A stretch of 64,000 bases of DNA. Origin: Ruegeria_C sp041537905 (GTDB lineage Bacteria; Pseudomonadota; Alphaproteobacteria; Rhodobacterales; Rhodobacteraceae). Below, in pieces: positions 16,864 through 24,544 of the stretch. The stretch spans positions 1-64,000 of the forward strand of contig NZ_JBGRUO010000013.1 in the NCBI RefSeq assembly GCF_041537905.1, given 5' to 3'. Below the pieces are notes generated by a model. The model did not search any database. It saw only the letters and a program-made list of their open reading frames with translations, and was not told the origin of the DNA. Within the stretch, counting starts at the first letter, position 1; each line of letters opens with the position of its first letter. The translations under genes and the position numbers were made by a program.

Positions 16864-17613
16864 TCAGCTTGGCGGTTGCGTTGTGAGCGCTGCAAAGCGC
16901 TCGGCAAAATAGGCCTCGACCCGCTGATAGGCCGGGTCATGGAAATCCAGCGTCAGCAGCGAGTGATCCTTGCCGGAATACTGCTCTGTGAGCAGGTCAT
17001 CCCCGAACGCCCTTTTCAGTGCCTGCATATGCCGCTTGGTCGCGATACGGTCACCTTCAAAGCGCAAGGCAAGGCCGGGACCCGAGGCCGCCATGCCCGC
17101 TCGCGCCGCGTCGATGTCCTGCTGGCTCATGTGCAGGTGGTCGCCGCCCAGCATCGGCAAGGCGGGCTGCGAGGCAACCCCGCCCAGGACGGCCTCTTCC
17201 GCCATCAGGGTCAGTGCGAAGCTGCCCGTGAGGCACATGCCGATCACGCCGATCCCTTCGGCGTTTTCGCGGTCGCGGATGTCACGGGCGAGGGCACGCA
17301 TCCAGCCTGCGATAGGGCTCTGGCGGCCTCTGGCGAAGATGTTGAACTCGCGCCGGACGCAGAACAGACGGGCGGTGATGCGCAGGGGTGTGAGTTTACC
17401 GAAGGTGCCCAGTAGATGCGGCAGGTAGATGGTGAAGCCCGCCGCAACCAGTCGGTCGGCCAGTGACAGCGTCTCGGGCCCGATGCCGGGCATTTCCTGC
17501 AGCAGCAGGATTGGCGGGCCGCTTCCCTTGACATAGACGTCATGCGTGGCCTTCTCACCGGTCGAGAGCGGTGCCGAGAAGGTATAGCGGGTGTCATGCG
17601 GCCAGTTGGACAT
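16864..17613 (-). CDS. Dienelactone hydrolase family protein
   Basis: A 249-residue alpha/beta hydrolase of the DLH family. The nucleophile elbow is GVIGMCLTGSF with Cys127, as in dienelactone hydrolases, and the His is probably in YSGKDHSLLTLDF. The N-terminal PILLLQEMPGIGPETLSLADRLVAAGFTIYLPHLLG matches DLH sequence patterns. No aromatic-degradation genes are near, so the substrate may be another lactone or ester. It reads in the same direction as the HD/PhyH pair, separated by about 50 bases, and might be the last gene of that unit. Confidence 0.8.
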   Translation of the reverse strand: MSNWPHDTRYTFSAPLSTGEKATHDVYVKGSGPPILLLQEMPGIGPETLSLADRLVAAGFTIYLPHLLGTFGKLTPLRITARLFCVRREFNIFARGRQSPIAGWMRALARDIRDRENAEGIGVIGMCLTGSFALTLMAEEAVLGGVASQPALPMLGGDHLHMSQQDIDAARAGMAASGPGLALRFEGDRIATKRHMQALKRAFGDDLLTEQYSGKDHSLLTLDFHDPAYQRVEAYFAERFAALTTQPPS

Positions 17614-17661
17614 GATGACGAGTGTAACAGGGCCGCGCAGATATCCAAGCGCCCGGCGGGC

Positions 17662-18285
17662 TTAAGCGGCCCTTCCTTTGGCAATCTCGGGGTTGGTCAG
17701 GGGCTCGCGATGGCCGGGGCGGATCACCTCGGCATCGTAAGGTTTGCGGTCAAACACCTCGCGAACCATGGGCGCGAAGAAGTCCAGTGGCAGGGTGTCA
17801 TAGTCGGGATCGAATGAGGCTTGGTCCCAGCGCTCGCAAAACGCGGCATTGTCGTCGAAACACGGATGGCCGCGATGGCGCTCGCGCTTGTTCTGGTCGA
17901 AGCCCTCCAGATGGTGCCCGTAATAGAGCATCTGGAAGTCACCATGGGTCTGGACCACCCAGGCGCATTGCTCGCGCACGAAAGGCCTGAGGATCGTGGC
18001 GGCGTATTCGTCGTGATTGTAGGGCGCATAGATATCGCCAATATCGTGCAGCAGGGCTGAGACGACCCAGTCGGTATCGGCCCCGTCGCGCCAGGCGCGG
18101 GTGGCTGATTGCAGTGAATGGCCCAGCCGGGTGACCTGATAGCCCGACAGGCTTTCGTCCAGTTCGACCAATGCCTTGAGCAGCCGGTCGGCGGTATGTC
18201 TGGTGTGGTCGATCTCATGCGCGGTGAGGAATTCGTACTCTTCCCGCGTGCCGTCTTTCATCTGGGTGAACTTGACCTGTTTCAT
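17662..18285 (-). CDS. HD-domain protein, PhnZ-like oxygenase candidate
   Basis: A 207-residue HD-superfamily protein. Candidate metal ligands in order are H56 (GHSLQSATRA), H80-D81 (ALLHDIGD), H91 (YNHDEYAAT), H114 (VVQTHGDF) and a later Asp. Several His beyond the HD pair fit the di-iron oxygenases PhnZ, TmpB and inositol oxygenase better than plain phosphohydrolases. Its ATG overlaps the stop of the PhyH dioxygenase in ATGA, so the two are translationally coupled. In PhnY/PhnZ a 2-oxoglutarate dioxygenase hydroxylates an aminophosphonate and the HD oxygenase cleaves the C-P bond. The role here is inferred from this pairing, and a phosphohydrolase is still possible. Confidence 0.7.
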   Translation of the reverse strand: MKQVKFTQMKDGTREEYEFLTAHEIDHTRHTADRLLKALVELDESLSGYQVTRLGHSLQSATRAWRDGADTDWVVSALLHDIGDIYAPYNHDEYAATILRPFVREQCAWVVQTHGDFQMLYYGHHLEGFDQNKRERHRGHPCFDDNAAFCERWDQASFDPDYDTLPLDFFAPMVREVFDRKPYDAEVIRPGHREPLTNPEIAKGRAA

Positions 18286-19142
18286 CCGGCATAGACCCCT
18301 TTCATTTCCTTGGCTCCGGCCATCTTTGCGGCAAGCTCGGCCTTCATCACCTCTTCGTAGAGCGCCATGGAGCGTGGCGCGAACAGGGATTCGGGCGGGG
18401 CCATCAAGGTGAAATTGCCATGCCGGTCTGCCCCGCGCGCCAGCATGGCGTAATCGCGGTCGGCCACCTGCTGGGCAATATCGGGTCGGCAATAGCGGAT
18501 CACCAGACCGATCCGGCGGTCATCGGACCTGTTGGCGCCAGAGCCATGGATGGTCAGCCCGTGATGCAGCGACATCTGGCCCGGCTGCAACTCGATGGCG
18601 ACCTTGTCTTCATCAGCGACATCCACTTTGATCTCCTGCCCGCGGCTGAGAAGGTTGGTGTCGCTGAAGGTGTCTTCATGCGGCAGGATCGGGTTCTTGT
18701 GGCTGCCCGCGACGAAATCCATGCAGCCCGAGGCGGTCGTGGCGGGCGACAGTGCCAGCCAGGCAGTGACCAGCCCGTCGATCTCGCCCAGCCCCCAATA
18801 GGTCAGGTCCTGATGCATGGTGACCATATGCCGGGTCCGGGGTTCCTTGATGAAGAACTCCACCGCATAGATCAGGATATCGGGGCCGAGAATAGGCTCG
18901 ACCGCATCCAGTATCCTGGGGTCCATCGCAACCTGATAGGCCATGGGCATCACACAATGGGCGTTGATCTTTTTGTAGGTGTTGAGCGGGCGGGGCAGGT
19001 CGCTATCGGTCCAGTCGCGCTCGATCTGCTCAAGTTCCGCGCGCCATTCTGCAGCCTCCTGCGGCTTCATCACAGTCAGCGGGAACAGGAACCCATCCCG
19101 CCAATAGGCCTCTGCAGTCTGGTTTGATTGTGCCTGTGTCAT
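18282..19142 (-). CDS. PhyH-family Fe(II)/2-oxoglutarate dioxygenase, PhnY-like
   Basis: A 286-residue protein of the phytanoyl-CoA dioxygenase family. Iron ligands are H110-x-D112 in VTMHQDLTYWG and H199 in LTIHGSGANRSDDRR; the Arg following binds 2-oxoglutarate in this family. I start at ATG 19142, with GGAGG eight bases upstream; ATG 19175 is possible. It is the first gene of a coupled pair with an HD-domain protein. Such enzymes hydroxylate a carbon next to a functional group, and PhnY acts on 2-aminoethylphosphonate. Other substrates such as quaternary amines or lipids cannot be excluded. Confidence 0.8.
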   Translation of the reverse strand: MTQAQSNQTAEAYWRDGFLFPLTVMKPQEAAEWRAELEQIERDWTDSDLPRPLNTYKKINAHCVMPMAYQVAMDPRILDAVEPILGPDILIYAVEFFIKEPRTRHMVTMHQDLTYWGLGEIDGLVTAWLALSPATTASGCMDFVAGSHKNPILPHEDTFSDTNLLSRGQEIKVDVADEDKVAIELQPGQMSLHHGLTIHGSGANRSDDRRIGLVIRYCRPDIAQQVADRDYAMLARGADRHGNFTLMAPPESLFAPRSMALYEEVMKAELAAKMAGAKEMKGVYAG

Positions 19143-19382
19143 GAGCTGGTCCTCCACCCGCTGCGGTTCTGGCATGGCACCACTGTCGTATCGAGTCTGA
19201 GGGGATGTCCACGCCAACTCCGACATCGACGATGTCGCATCCGAAGCCCTGGCGACGGGTGTCGTCCGCGCCCGGATATCGCCGTATTTGCGCCCGATCT
19301 GGCGGTTAGGCTGTGCTGCAAGGTTACAACGACTCACGGCAACGTGGCTTATGTGTATCTTGTCGCAGACGGCCCCGGTGCC

Positions 19383-19401
19383 CATGGTTTAATATACCAT
19401 G
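19383..19401. promoter_or_regulatory. Inverted repeat upstream of the PhyH-HD operon (possible GntR-type operator)
   Basis: CATGGT-(7 bases TTAATAT)-ACCATG is a perfect inverted repeat with an AT-rich centre, set in the 343-base gap between the divergent PhyH and DUF2235 genes. TGGT...ACCA arms are used by several GntR-family regulators, including some phosphonate regulators. No regulator gene lies beside it. The rest of the gap (19143-19485) shows no credible gene. Confidence 0.35.
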
Positions 19402-19485
19402 ACATTTTCCCCGCACGGGTGAGGGGCCACCGATGCGGTTCTGGAAGGAGAGTTTTGCCCCAGAGTGTTGGAGAACGGGTGCGAT

Positions 19486-20562
19486 ATGGGTTTCTCGGGT
19501 CTGAGTAGAAAATTGTTGGGATGGCTTGGGAAGCCCCTGCGCTCCGAGCACTCTGCCGAATCCGCACATCGCGAGCCCAAGGTGCATGTCATCATTCTGG
19601 ATGGCACCATGTCGACGCTTGAACCCGGTCACGAGACCCATGCGGGCATGACCTATCGCCTGCTATGCGAGATGGGCGGGCAGGTTTCGGTTTTCTATGA
19701 ATCCGGCGTGCAGTGGCAAAGCTGGCGCAGAACCACGGATGTGTTGGTGGGTCGCGGGATCAACCGGCAGATTCGGCGCGCATACGGCTATCTCGCCTCG
19801 CGCTACAAGCCCGGCGACAAGATCTTTCTGATGGGATATTCGCGGGGGGCTTATGGTGTACGCAGCCTTGCGGGTGTGCTGGACATGGTCGGGCTGCTCA
19901 AGGCCGAACACGCGACCGAGCGCAATATCAGGCAGGCGTACCGGCATTATGAATGCAATCCGCATGGCACTCACGCGGCGGATTTTGTGCGCGCCTTTTG
20001 CCATGACGAGGTGCCGATCGAGATGATCGGGGTCTGGGATACGGTCAAAGCGCTAGGCTTGCGCCTGCCGCTGCTCTGGCGCTGGGCTGAGGCGCGCCAC
20101 GCCTTTCACAACCATCAACTGGGTCCCAATGTGCGGCACGGCTATCACGCGCTGGCGCTGGATGAGACGCGCGAAGTATTCGAGCCGGTGCTGTGGAAAT
20201 GTGACCCCAGTTTTGAGGGGCATGTGGAACAGGTCTGGTTCCGCGGCTCACATGGCGATGTCGGCGGCCAGCTAGGCAGGTTCGAGGCGGCGCGCCCGCT
20301 TTCGAATATCTCGCTGCTCTGGATGCTGGATCATGCCAAGGCGCACGGCCTGCCGCTGCCGCAGGGCTGGCGCATGCGGTTTGCCACCGATGCTGCCGCT
20401 CCGTCAGCGGGGACCTGGCGCGGTTGGGGCAAGATATTCCTGCTACGCGGCAGGCGCCGGATTGGTCAGGACCCGTCGGAGCGGTTGCACGAATCGATCC
20501 CGCGCGAGGTTCTGGAAAACGCCGGAGAGGCTCTGTCGCTGCAATCTCATCTGGCCAACTGA
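19486..20562 (+). CDS. DUF2235 alpha/beta hydrolase (Tle1-like phospholipase domain)
   Basis: A 358-residue DUF2235 protein. Features in order are VHVIILDGTMS near residues 27-37, the nucleophile elbow FLMGYSRGAYGVRSLAG (GxSxG), IGVWDTVKALG with an acidic residue, and VWFRGSHGDVGGQ with the probable catalytic His/Asp. The same domain forms the lipase core of type VI effectors of the Tle1 class, but here it stands alone with no signal peptide, VgrG or immunity partner. The start is uncertain: a GTG at 19465 is in frame. It is divergent from PhyH and convergent with the orphan gene at 20701. Confidence 0.8.
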   Translation: MGFSGLSRKLLGWLGKPLRSEHSAESAHREPKVHVIILDGTMSTLEPGHETHAGMTYRLLCEMGGQVSVFYESGVQWQSWRRTTDVLVGRGINRQIRRAYGYLASRYKPGDKIFLMGYSRGAYGVRSLAGVLDMVGLLKAEHATERNIRQAYRHYECNPHGTHAADFVRAFCHDEVPIEMIGVWDTVKALGLRLPLLWRWAEARHAFHNHQLGPNVRHGYHALALDETREVFEPVLWKCDPSFEGHVEQVWFRGSHGDVGGQLGRFEAARPLSNISLLWMLDHAKAHGLPLPQGWRMRFATDAAAPSAGTWRGWGKIFLLRGRRRIGQDPSERLHESIPREVLENAGEALSLQSHLAN

Positions 20563-20700
20563 GAGCCGTCCTCGGTATATGGCCTCACGGTTTTTTTGCT
20601 TCTGTCCGCGAGCTAGTTGAATTCTGGGGTGATCCGCCCCGAAAACAGCCGTCCGCGCGCCAGGCAGAAAGTGGCAGGTGTGAGCCCAAACCTACCAAGG

Positions 20701-21588
20701 CTAAAGCGGGAGAAAGCTATCAGTGGGCAGTCGCTCTGGCGCGGACTGGTCGGAATATGGGTTCCAGTCTCGGATCACTTCGTAGAGATGGCGAAATCCA
20801 CCTTGGATTGCGCACCGTTGGCTTGGTGCAAGAGAACTGTAAGAAATCCGATGGGACTTCCAACGGAAGTCAGCGTTGGCTCGGCAGTCATTATCGGCAA
20901 TAGCGTTGATTAGCACTAGCGCAGTGCAGCCAACAAAACCGGGGTTTTCGTCGCCATGAGACACCAATTCGACCACCTCAGCAGGAAACCAGGTTTCTCC
21001 GGGTGGATAGATACAGTCGCCGGTTTCTAACAACTCATTTAGAGCTCTCAGGTGCGTTTTGACATCTTCACCATAATCGGCGTTCGCGATCCACTCTCGC
21101 TCTTCTTCTGTTAACGACTTCGCTAACTGAAGAAGCGGACGGACAACATCATGAACAGGTTTTGTAGTGCAGTCAGGGATACTTGGCCTCACCTTATCAG
21201 ATACTAAGGAATACTTACGCCCTTGATCCAAGCCGTTCATTATCGCAGCCCGAGTTGGAGCATCTGCCCGTTGGTAACGTGTAGCGAATGCGTCCCACTC
21301 CCATTCAAAATCACTACCGCGTTCAGAGTTCTCGAAGCGATCAAGCAAAAGAACGCAGGTCGCGCCGAGGAATTCGGGATCACTCTCTGCGGAAGCTACT
21401 CTCAAGTGTACTTCGCGGTAGACCTCCGAAGTCAGTTCAAGTTGCCAGTGTGGTACACATCCAGAAATTGAGTGTCGCAACGCTTTTAGCAGGCTAGGTT
21501 CGAGAGATGAAGCGAGGGAAGAATGTTCAAGGTGCTTGATCGCCACTCTCCGCAAGTCAATGATTGCTTGAAGTTTTCGAAAAGACAT
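20701..21588 (-). CDS. Orphan protein with an internal domain duplication
   Basis: About 295 residues with no recognised family. The sequence contains two copies of one module of about 70-80 residues. Copy A runs LTSEVYREVHL...SDPEFLGATCVLLLD...DFEWEW...TRAAIMNGL; copy B runs FPAEVVELVSH...ENPGFVGCTALVLIN...DFRWKS...QRCAIQGGF. P-x-F-x-G-x-T, D-F-x-W and R-x-A-I-x-x-G recur in both. No signal peptide or membrane helix is seen. The region is visibly less GC-rich than its surroundings, suggesting recent acquisition. ATG 21588 has a weak ribosome-binding site, so the start is uncertain. The neighbouring region 21589-21844 shows no clear gene. Confidence 0.55.
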   Translation of the reverse strand: MSFRKLQAIIDLRRVAIKHLEHSSLASSLEPSLLKALRHSISGCVPHWQLELTSEVYREVHLRVASAESDPEFLGATCVLLLDRFENSERGSDFEWEWDAFATRYQRADAPTRAAIMNGLDQGRKYSLVSDKVRPSIPDCTTKPVHDVVRPLLQLAKSLTEEEREWIANADYGEDVKTHLRALNELLETGDCIYPPGETWFPAEVVELVSHGDENPGFVGCTALVLINAIADNDCRANADFRWKSHRISYSSLAPSQRCAIQGGFRHLYEVIRDWNPYSDQSAPERLPTDSFLPL

Positions 21589-21844
21589 TTGGTATGGTTG
21601 CAATCTCAAAGAAGCCAGTCATTGATGACTCTAGTGCAGATCACGCCTCAACTTCAACGGCAGCATAGTCCGCATCGCCGACGTTGGATTTGTGGTTTGC
21701 CTAGGGCTGCTTTTGTTTCGTTTGAATTGCGAGCGAAGAGACCTGACAGCAGGCCAAGCCAGAGCTTCATTCAGCGCCCCTTCGAAGGCAAATGAATATG
21801 TTGGCAAGTGTTTAAGCGTCGGGTCGTCCGGCAATGGACTGGTC

Positions 21845-22330
21845 TCAGCCCCTTGGTAGCGACAGCACGATGCAGGTGGTGGAGCCTGTCGCGTAAAGCC
21901 GTCCATCTTCGACGCCACGTATCTCTCCACGTGCCACGCCGGTGGAGCGGCCGACATGTTCGGCGAGCCCCTCGCATTCGATCTCGGTGCCCAGCGGGAT
22001 CGCGCGAATGATGTTGATCTTGTATTCCAGCGTCGTATAGGCCGCGCCCGCGGGCACCCGAGTTTGCACCGCGCAGGCCATGGCACTGTCCAGCAGCGTG
22101 CCGTACCAGCCGCCATGCACGGTGCCCAGCGGGTTGCAGACGTCGAAGGTCGGGGTCCCCCGAAAGCAGACCCGCCCTTCTTCGGCCGTATGCATCTGAT
22201 AGCCCAGTGTCTTGCCGATAGGAGGCGCGGGCAGGCGACCGTCGAGAATGCCGCGGATGAAGTCCAGCCCTGACATCGTGGCGAGATCAGAAGGGCTGAG
22301 TAACTCGTTTGGTCCGTCAGCGTAGAACAT
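21845..22330 (-). CDS. PaaI-family hotdog thioesterase
   Basis: A 161-residue hotdog-fold protein. The thioesterase signature PLGTVHGGWYGTLLDSAMACAVQT carries the HGG-x(6)-D motif of the PaaI/YbgC-like clade, followed by TTLEYKINIIRAIPLGTEIECEG. These enzymes hydrolyse acyl- or aryl-CoA thioesters; the substrate is not clear here because no CoA pathway genes are adjacent. AGGAGG precedes the ATG by four to five bases. It marks the return to normal base composition after the islet at about 20.6-21.8 kb and reads in the same direction as metF upstream of it. Confidence 0.85.
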   Translation of the reverse strand: MFYADGPNELLSPSDLATMSGLDFIRGILDGRLPAPPIGKTLGYQMHTAEEGRVCFRGTPTFDVCNPLGTVHGGWYGTLLDSAMACAVQTRVPAGAAYTTLEYKINIIRAIPLGTEIECEGLAEHVGRSTGVARGEIRGVEDGRLYATGSTTCIVLSLPRG

Positions 22331-22389
22331 GCCACCTCCTGCCGTGATGATGTGTTCACGTTAGGCAGAAAAGATCGCCTGGCAAGGCG

Positions 22390-23256
22390 TTACGCGACGT
22401 TCTGCAAGTCCACCTGCGGTACGATCCCCAGCGCGAAGCAGACATCGCGGGTCAGTTCGGGGCGGTTGAGCGTGTAGAAATGCAGCTTGTCGACGCCGCC
22501 ATCGATCAGGTTCGAGCAAAGTTCGGTGCAGACCGCGGTGGCCAGCAGGTCCTCGCGCCCGTCGCGGGTGGCCTTTTCGAACGCATTGATCAGCCAGTCG
22601 GGGACATGCGCGCCGCAGCGTTTGGCGAAACTCTGCACGCCGGACCAGTTTTCGATCGGCAGGATGCCGGGTGTGATCGGCGCGTCGATCCCGGCCTTTT
22701 CGCAGGCATCGCGGAAGCGGAAGAAGGTCTCGGCATCAAAGAAGAACTGGGTCAGCGCCTCGGTTGCGCCCGCGTCGATCTTGGCTTTGAGCCAGTCGAT
22801 GTCGTTCTGCGCATCTTTCGCTTCGGGATGCAGGTCGGGATAAGCGCCGACGCGGATGTTGAATTTGCCCATATCCGCCAGCGCCGCGATCAACTCGACC
22901 GAACTGGCGAAGCCTTCGGGATGGGCGCGGAACGGGCCTGCGCCCTTGGGCGGGTCGCCGCGCAGGGCGACGATGTCGGTTACCCCGGCCTCGGCATAGT
23001 CATGGGCGATTTTCAGGGTCTCGTCGCGGGTGGCGTTCACGCAGGTCAGATGCGCGGCCACGCTCAGGCCCGAGTTCTTGTGCAGGGTCGCCACCGCGTC
23101 GCGGGTCAGATCGCGGGTGGTGCCACCCGCACCATAAGTCACGGAAACAAAGCGCGGATCAAGCGGTGCCAGCGTCTGAACCGTATCCCACAGCCGAAAC
23201 GAGGCCTCCAGCGATTGCGGCGGGAAGAATTCGAAGGAGATATCGGGCGTGCTCAT
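22390..23256 (-). CDS. metF: 5,10-Methylenetetrahydrofolate reductase
   Basis: A 288-residue MetF. It reduces methylene-THF to methyl-THF, the methyl donor for methionine synthesis. Signature segments are ISFEFFPPQSLEASFRLWDTV, DPRFVSVTYGAGGTTRDLT, AHLTCVNATRDE, IVALRGDPPKGAGPF and EALTQFFFDAETFFRF. I begin at ATG 23256 (MSTPDISFEFFPPQ), which has GAGG nine bases upstream. It is divergent from a small membrane protein and metR, with a perfect MetR-type box in the gap. Regulation by MetR is therefore very likely. Confidence 0.96.
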   Translation of the reverse strand: MSTPDISFEFFPPQSLEASFRLWDTVQTLAPLDPRFVSVTYGAGGTTRDLTRDAVATLHKNSGLSVAAHLTCVNATRDETLKIAHDYAEAGVTDIVALRGDPPKGAGPFRAHPEGFASSVELIAALADMGKFNIRVGAYPDLHPEAKDAQNDIDWLKAKIDAGATEALTQFFFDAETFFRFRDACEKAGIDAPITPGILPIENWSGVQSFAKRCGAHVPDWLINAFEKATRDGREDLLATAVCTELCSNLIDGGVDKLHFYTLNRPELTRDVCFALGIVPQVDLQNVA

Positions 23257-23304
23257 GACGGGTGTCCTCAATAGATTTCCCCTCTTGTCGCACATGCAGC
23301 ATTG

Positions 23305-23317
23305 TGAAACAATTTCA
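23305..23317. promoter_or_regulatory. MetR box between metF and metR
   Basis: TGAA-ACAAT-TTCA is an exact match to the known MetR recognition pattern TGAA-N5-TTCA. It lies 49 bases before the metF start and 29 bases before the Pmp3-like gene that precedes metR, so it could control both directions. Only one such box was noticed in the gap. Confidence 0.8.
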
Positions 23318-23345
23318 TAACACTCAAGTATAACATGAGGTGAAC

Positions 23346-23540
23346 ATGAGGTTGATCCTGGCGATACTGCTGCCCTTTTCCGTGTTCTTCACGATCAGGC
23401 GGCCCTGGCAGGGGTTGTTCTGCCTGATCTTGCAGCTGACGCTGATCGGCTGGATTCCGGCGGCGATCTGGGCGGTTTATTCGCTCAGCCAATATAAGAC
23501 CGAGCGCAAGATCGAAGACAGTCTCGGGCGCAGGAACTGA
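23346..23540 (+). CDS. Small YqaE/Pmp3-family membrane protein
   Basis: A 64-residue protein with two hydrophobic helices (LILAILLPFSVFFTI and GLFCLILQLTLIGWIPAAIWAVYSL) and a charged tail. The ILAILLP start and GWIPAAIWAVY segment match the pattern of the Pmp3/YqaE family of small inner-membrane proteins linked to membrane potential and stress. GAGG lies five bases before ATG 23346. Six bases separate it from metR, so both are probably transcribed from the MetR-box promoter. Why such a gene sits between metF and metR is unclear. Confidence 0.75.
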   Translation: MRLILAILLPFSVFFTIRRPWQGLFCLILQLTLIGWIPAAIWAVYSLSQYKTERKIEDSLGRRN

Positions 23541-23546
23541 CCTGAC

Positions 23547-24452
23547 ATGCATATCGAATTTCGCCATTTGCGCACCATCAAGGCCATTCATGAATATGGC
23601 GGTCTGGCGCGCGCGGCTGATCAGTTGAACATCACGCAATCGGCGCTGAGCCACCAGATCAAGGGGCTTGAAGATCAGGCCGGGGTCGAGCTGTTCGTGC
23701 GCCGCTCGAAACCGATGCGGCTGTCACCGGCAGGCCAACGGCTACTGCGGCTGGCCGAACAGGTCTTGCCGCAAGTCGAGGCGACGTTGTCCGAATTTTC
23801 CTCACTGCGCGACGGGCGCTCGGGGCGGATGCATATCGCGATCGAATGCCATGCCTGTTTCGAATGGCTGTTCCCGGTGCTGGAGGGGTTCCGCAAGAGC
23901 TGGCCGGATGTGGATGTCGATATCCGCCCCGGTCTTGCCTTCGACGCGCTGCCGGCGCTGCAGAAAGAGGATGTCGATCTGGTCGTCTCCTCTGATCCCG
24001 AAGAATTGCCGGGTGTGGAGTTCGTGGAACTCTTTGACTACAATGCCGTTTTCGTGGCGGCTGCGTCGCATCCGCTGGCATCGAAACCTTATGTCGATGC
24101 CGAGGATTTTCGCGGCCAGACCCTGATCACCTATCCGGTAGAACGTTCACGGCTGGATGTGTTCAGCCAGTTGCTGATCCCGGCCAAGGTGGAACCCGCG
24201 GCCATCCGGCAGGTGGAACTGACGGCGGTGATCCTATTGCTGGTGGCATCGAACCGGGGCATCTCGGTGCTGCCCGATTGGGTGGTGCGCGAGGTGAAAT
24301 ACAGCTCTGATTATGTGACACGACCCCTGACGGAGACCGGCATCACACGGCGTCTTTATGCGGCAATCCGGTCGGAGGATATGGAGAAGCCCTTCGTGCG
24401 CGAACTGGTCGATCTGGCTCGGGTCGAGGCGCGCAAGCTGCAAAGCCAGTGA
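23547..24452 (+). CDS. metR: LysR-family regulator, MetR type
   Basis: A 301-residue LysR-type regulator. The N-terminal winged helix reads IEFRHLRTIKAIHEYGGLARAADQLNITQSALSHQIKGLE, and the wing RRSKPMRLSPAGQRLL is very close to the MetR subfamily. The effector domain follows. MetR uses homocysteine as co-inducer to activate methionine genes. The divergent metF and the exact TGAA-N5-TTCA site in the gap support the assignment. Confidence 0.9.
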   Translation: MHIEFRHLRTIKAIHEYGGLARAADQLNITQSALSHQIKGLEDQAGVELFVRRSKPMRLSPAGQRLLRLAEQVLPQVEATLSEFSSLRDGRSGRMHIAIECHACFEWLFPVLEGFRKSWPDVDVDIRPGLAFDALPALQKEDVDLVVSSDPEELPGVEFVELFDYNAVFVAAASHPLASKPYVDAEDFRGQTLITYPVERSRLDVFSQLLIPAKVEPAAIRQVELTAVILLLVASNRGISVLPDWVVREVKYSSDYVTRPLTETGITRRLYAAIRSEDMEKPFVRELVDLARVEARKLQSQ

Positions 24453-24544
24453 CCGGCGCAGGGCCGCTATGCAAAAGCGCCACTTGGCAAGGCATTGGGG
24501 CCGCTATATACGCGCGCACTAACCCGGACAGGAGCCTTTGACCA

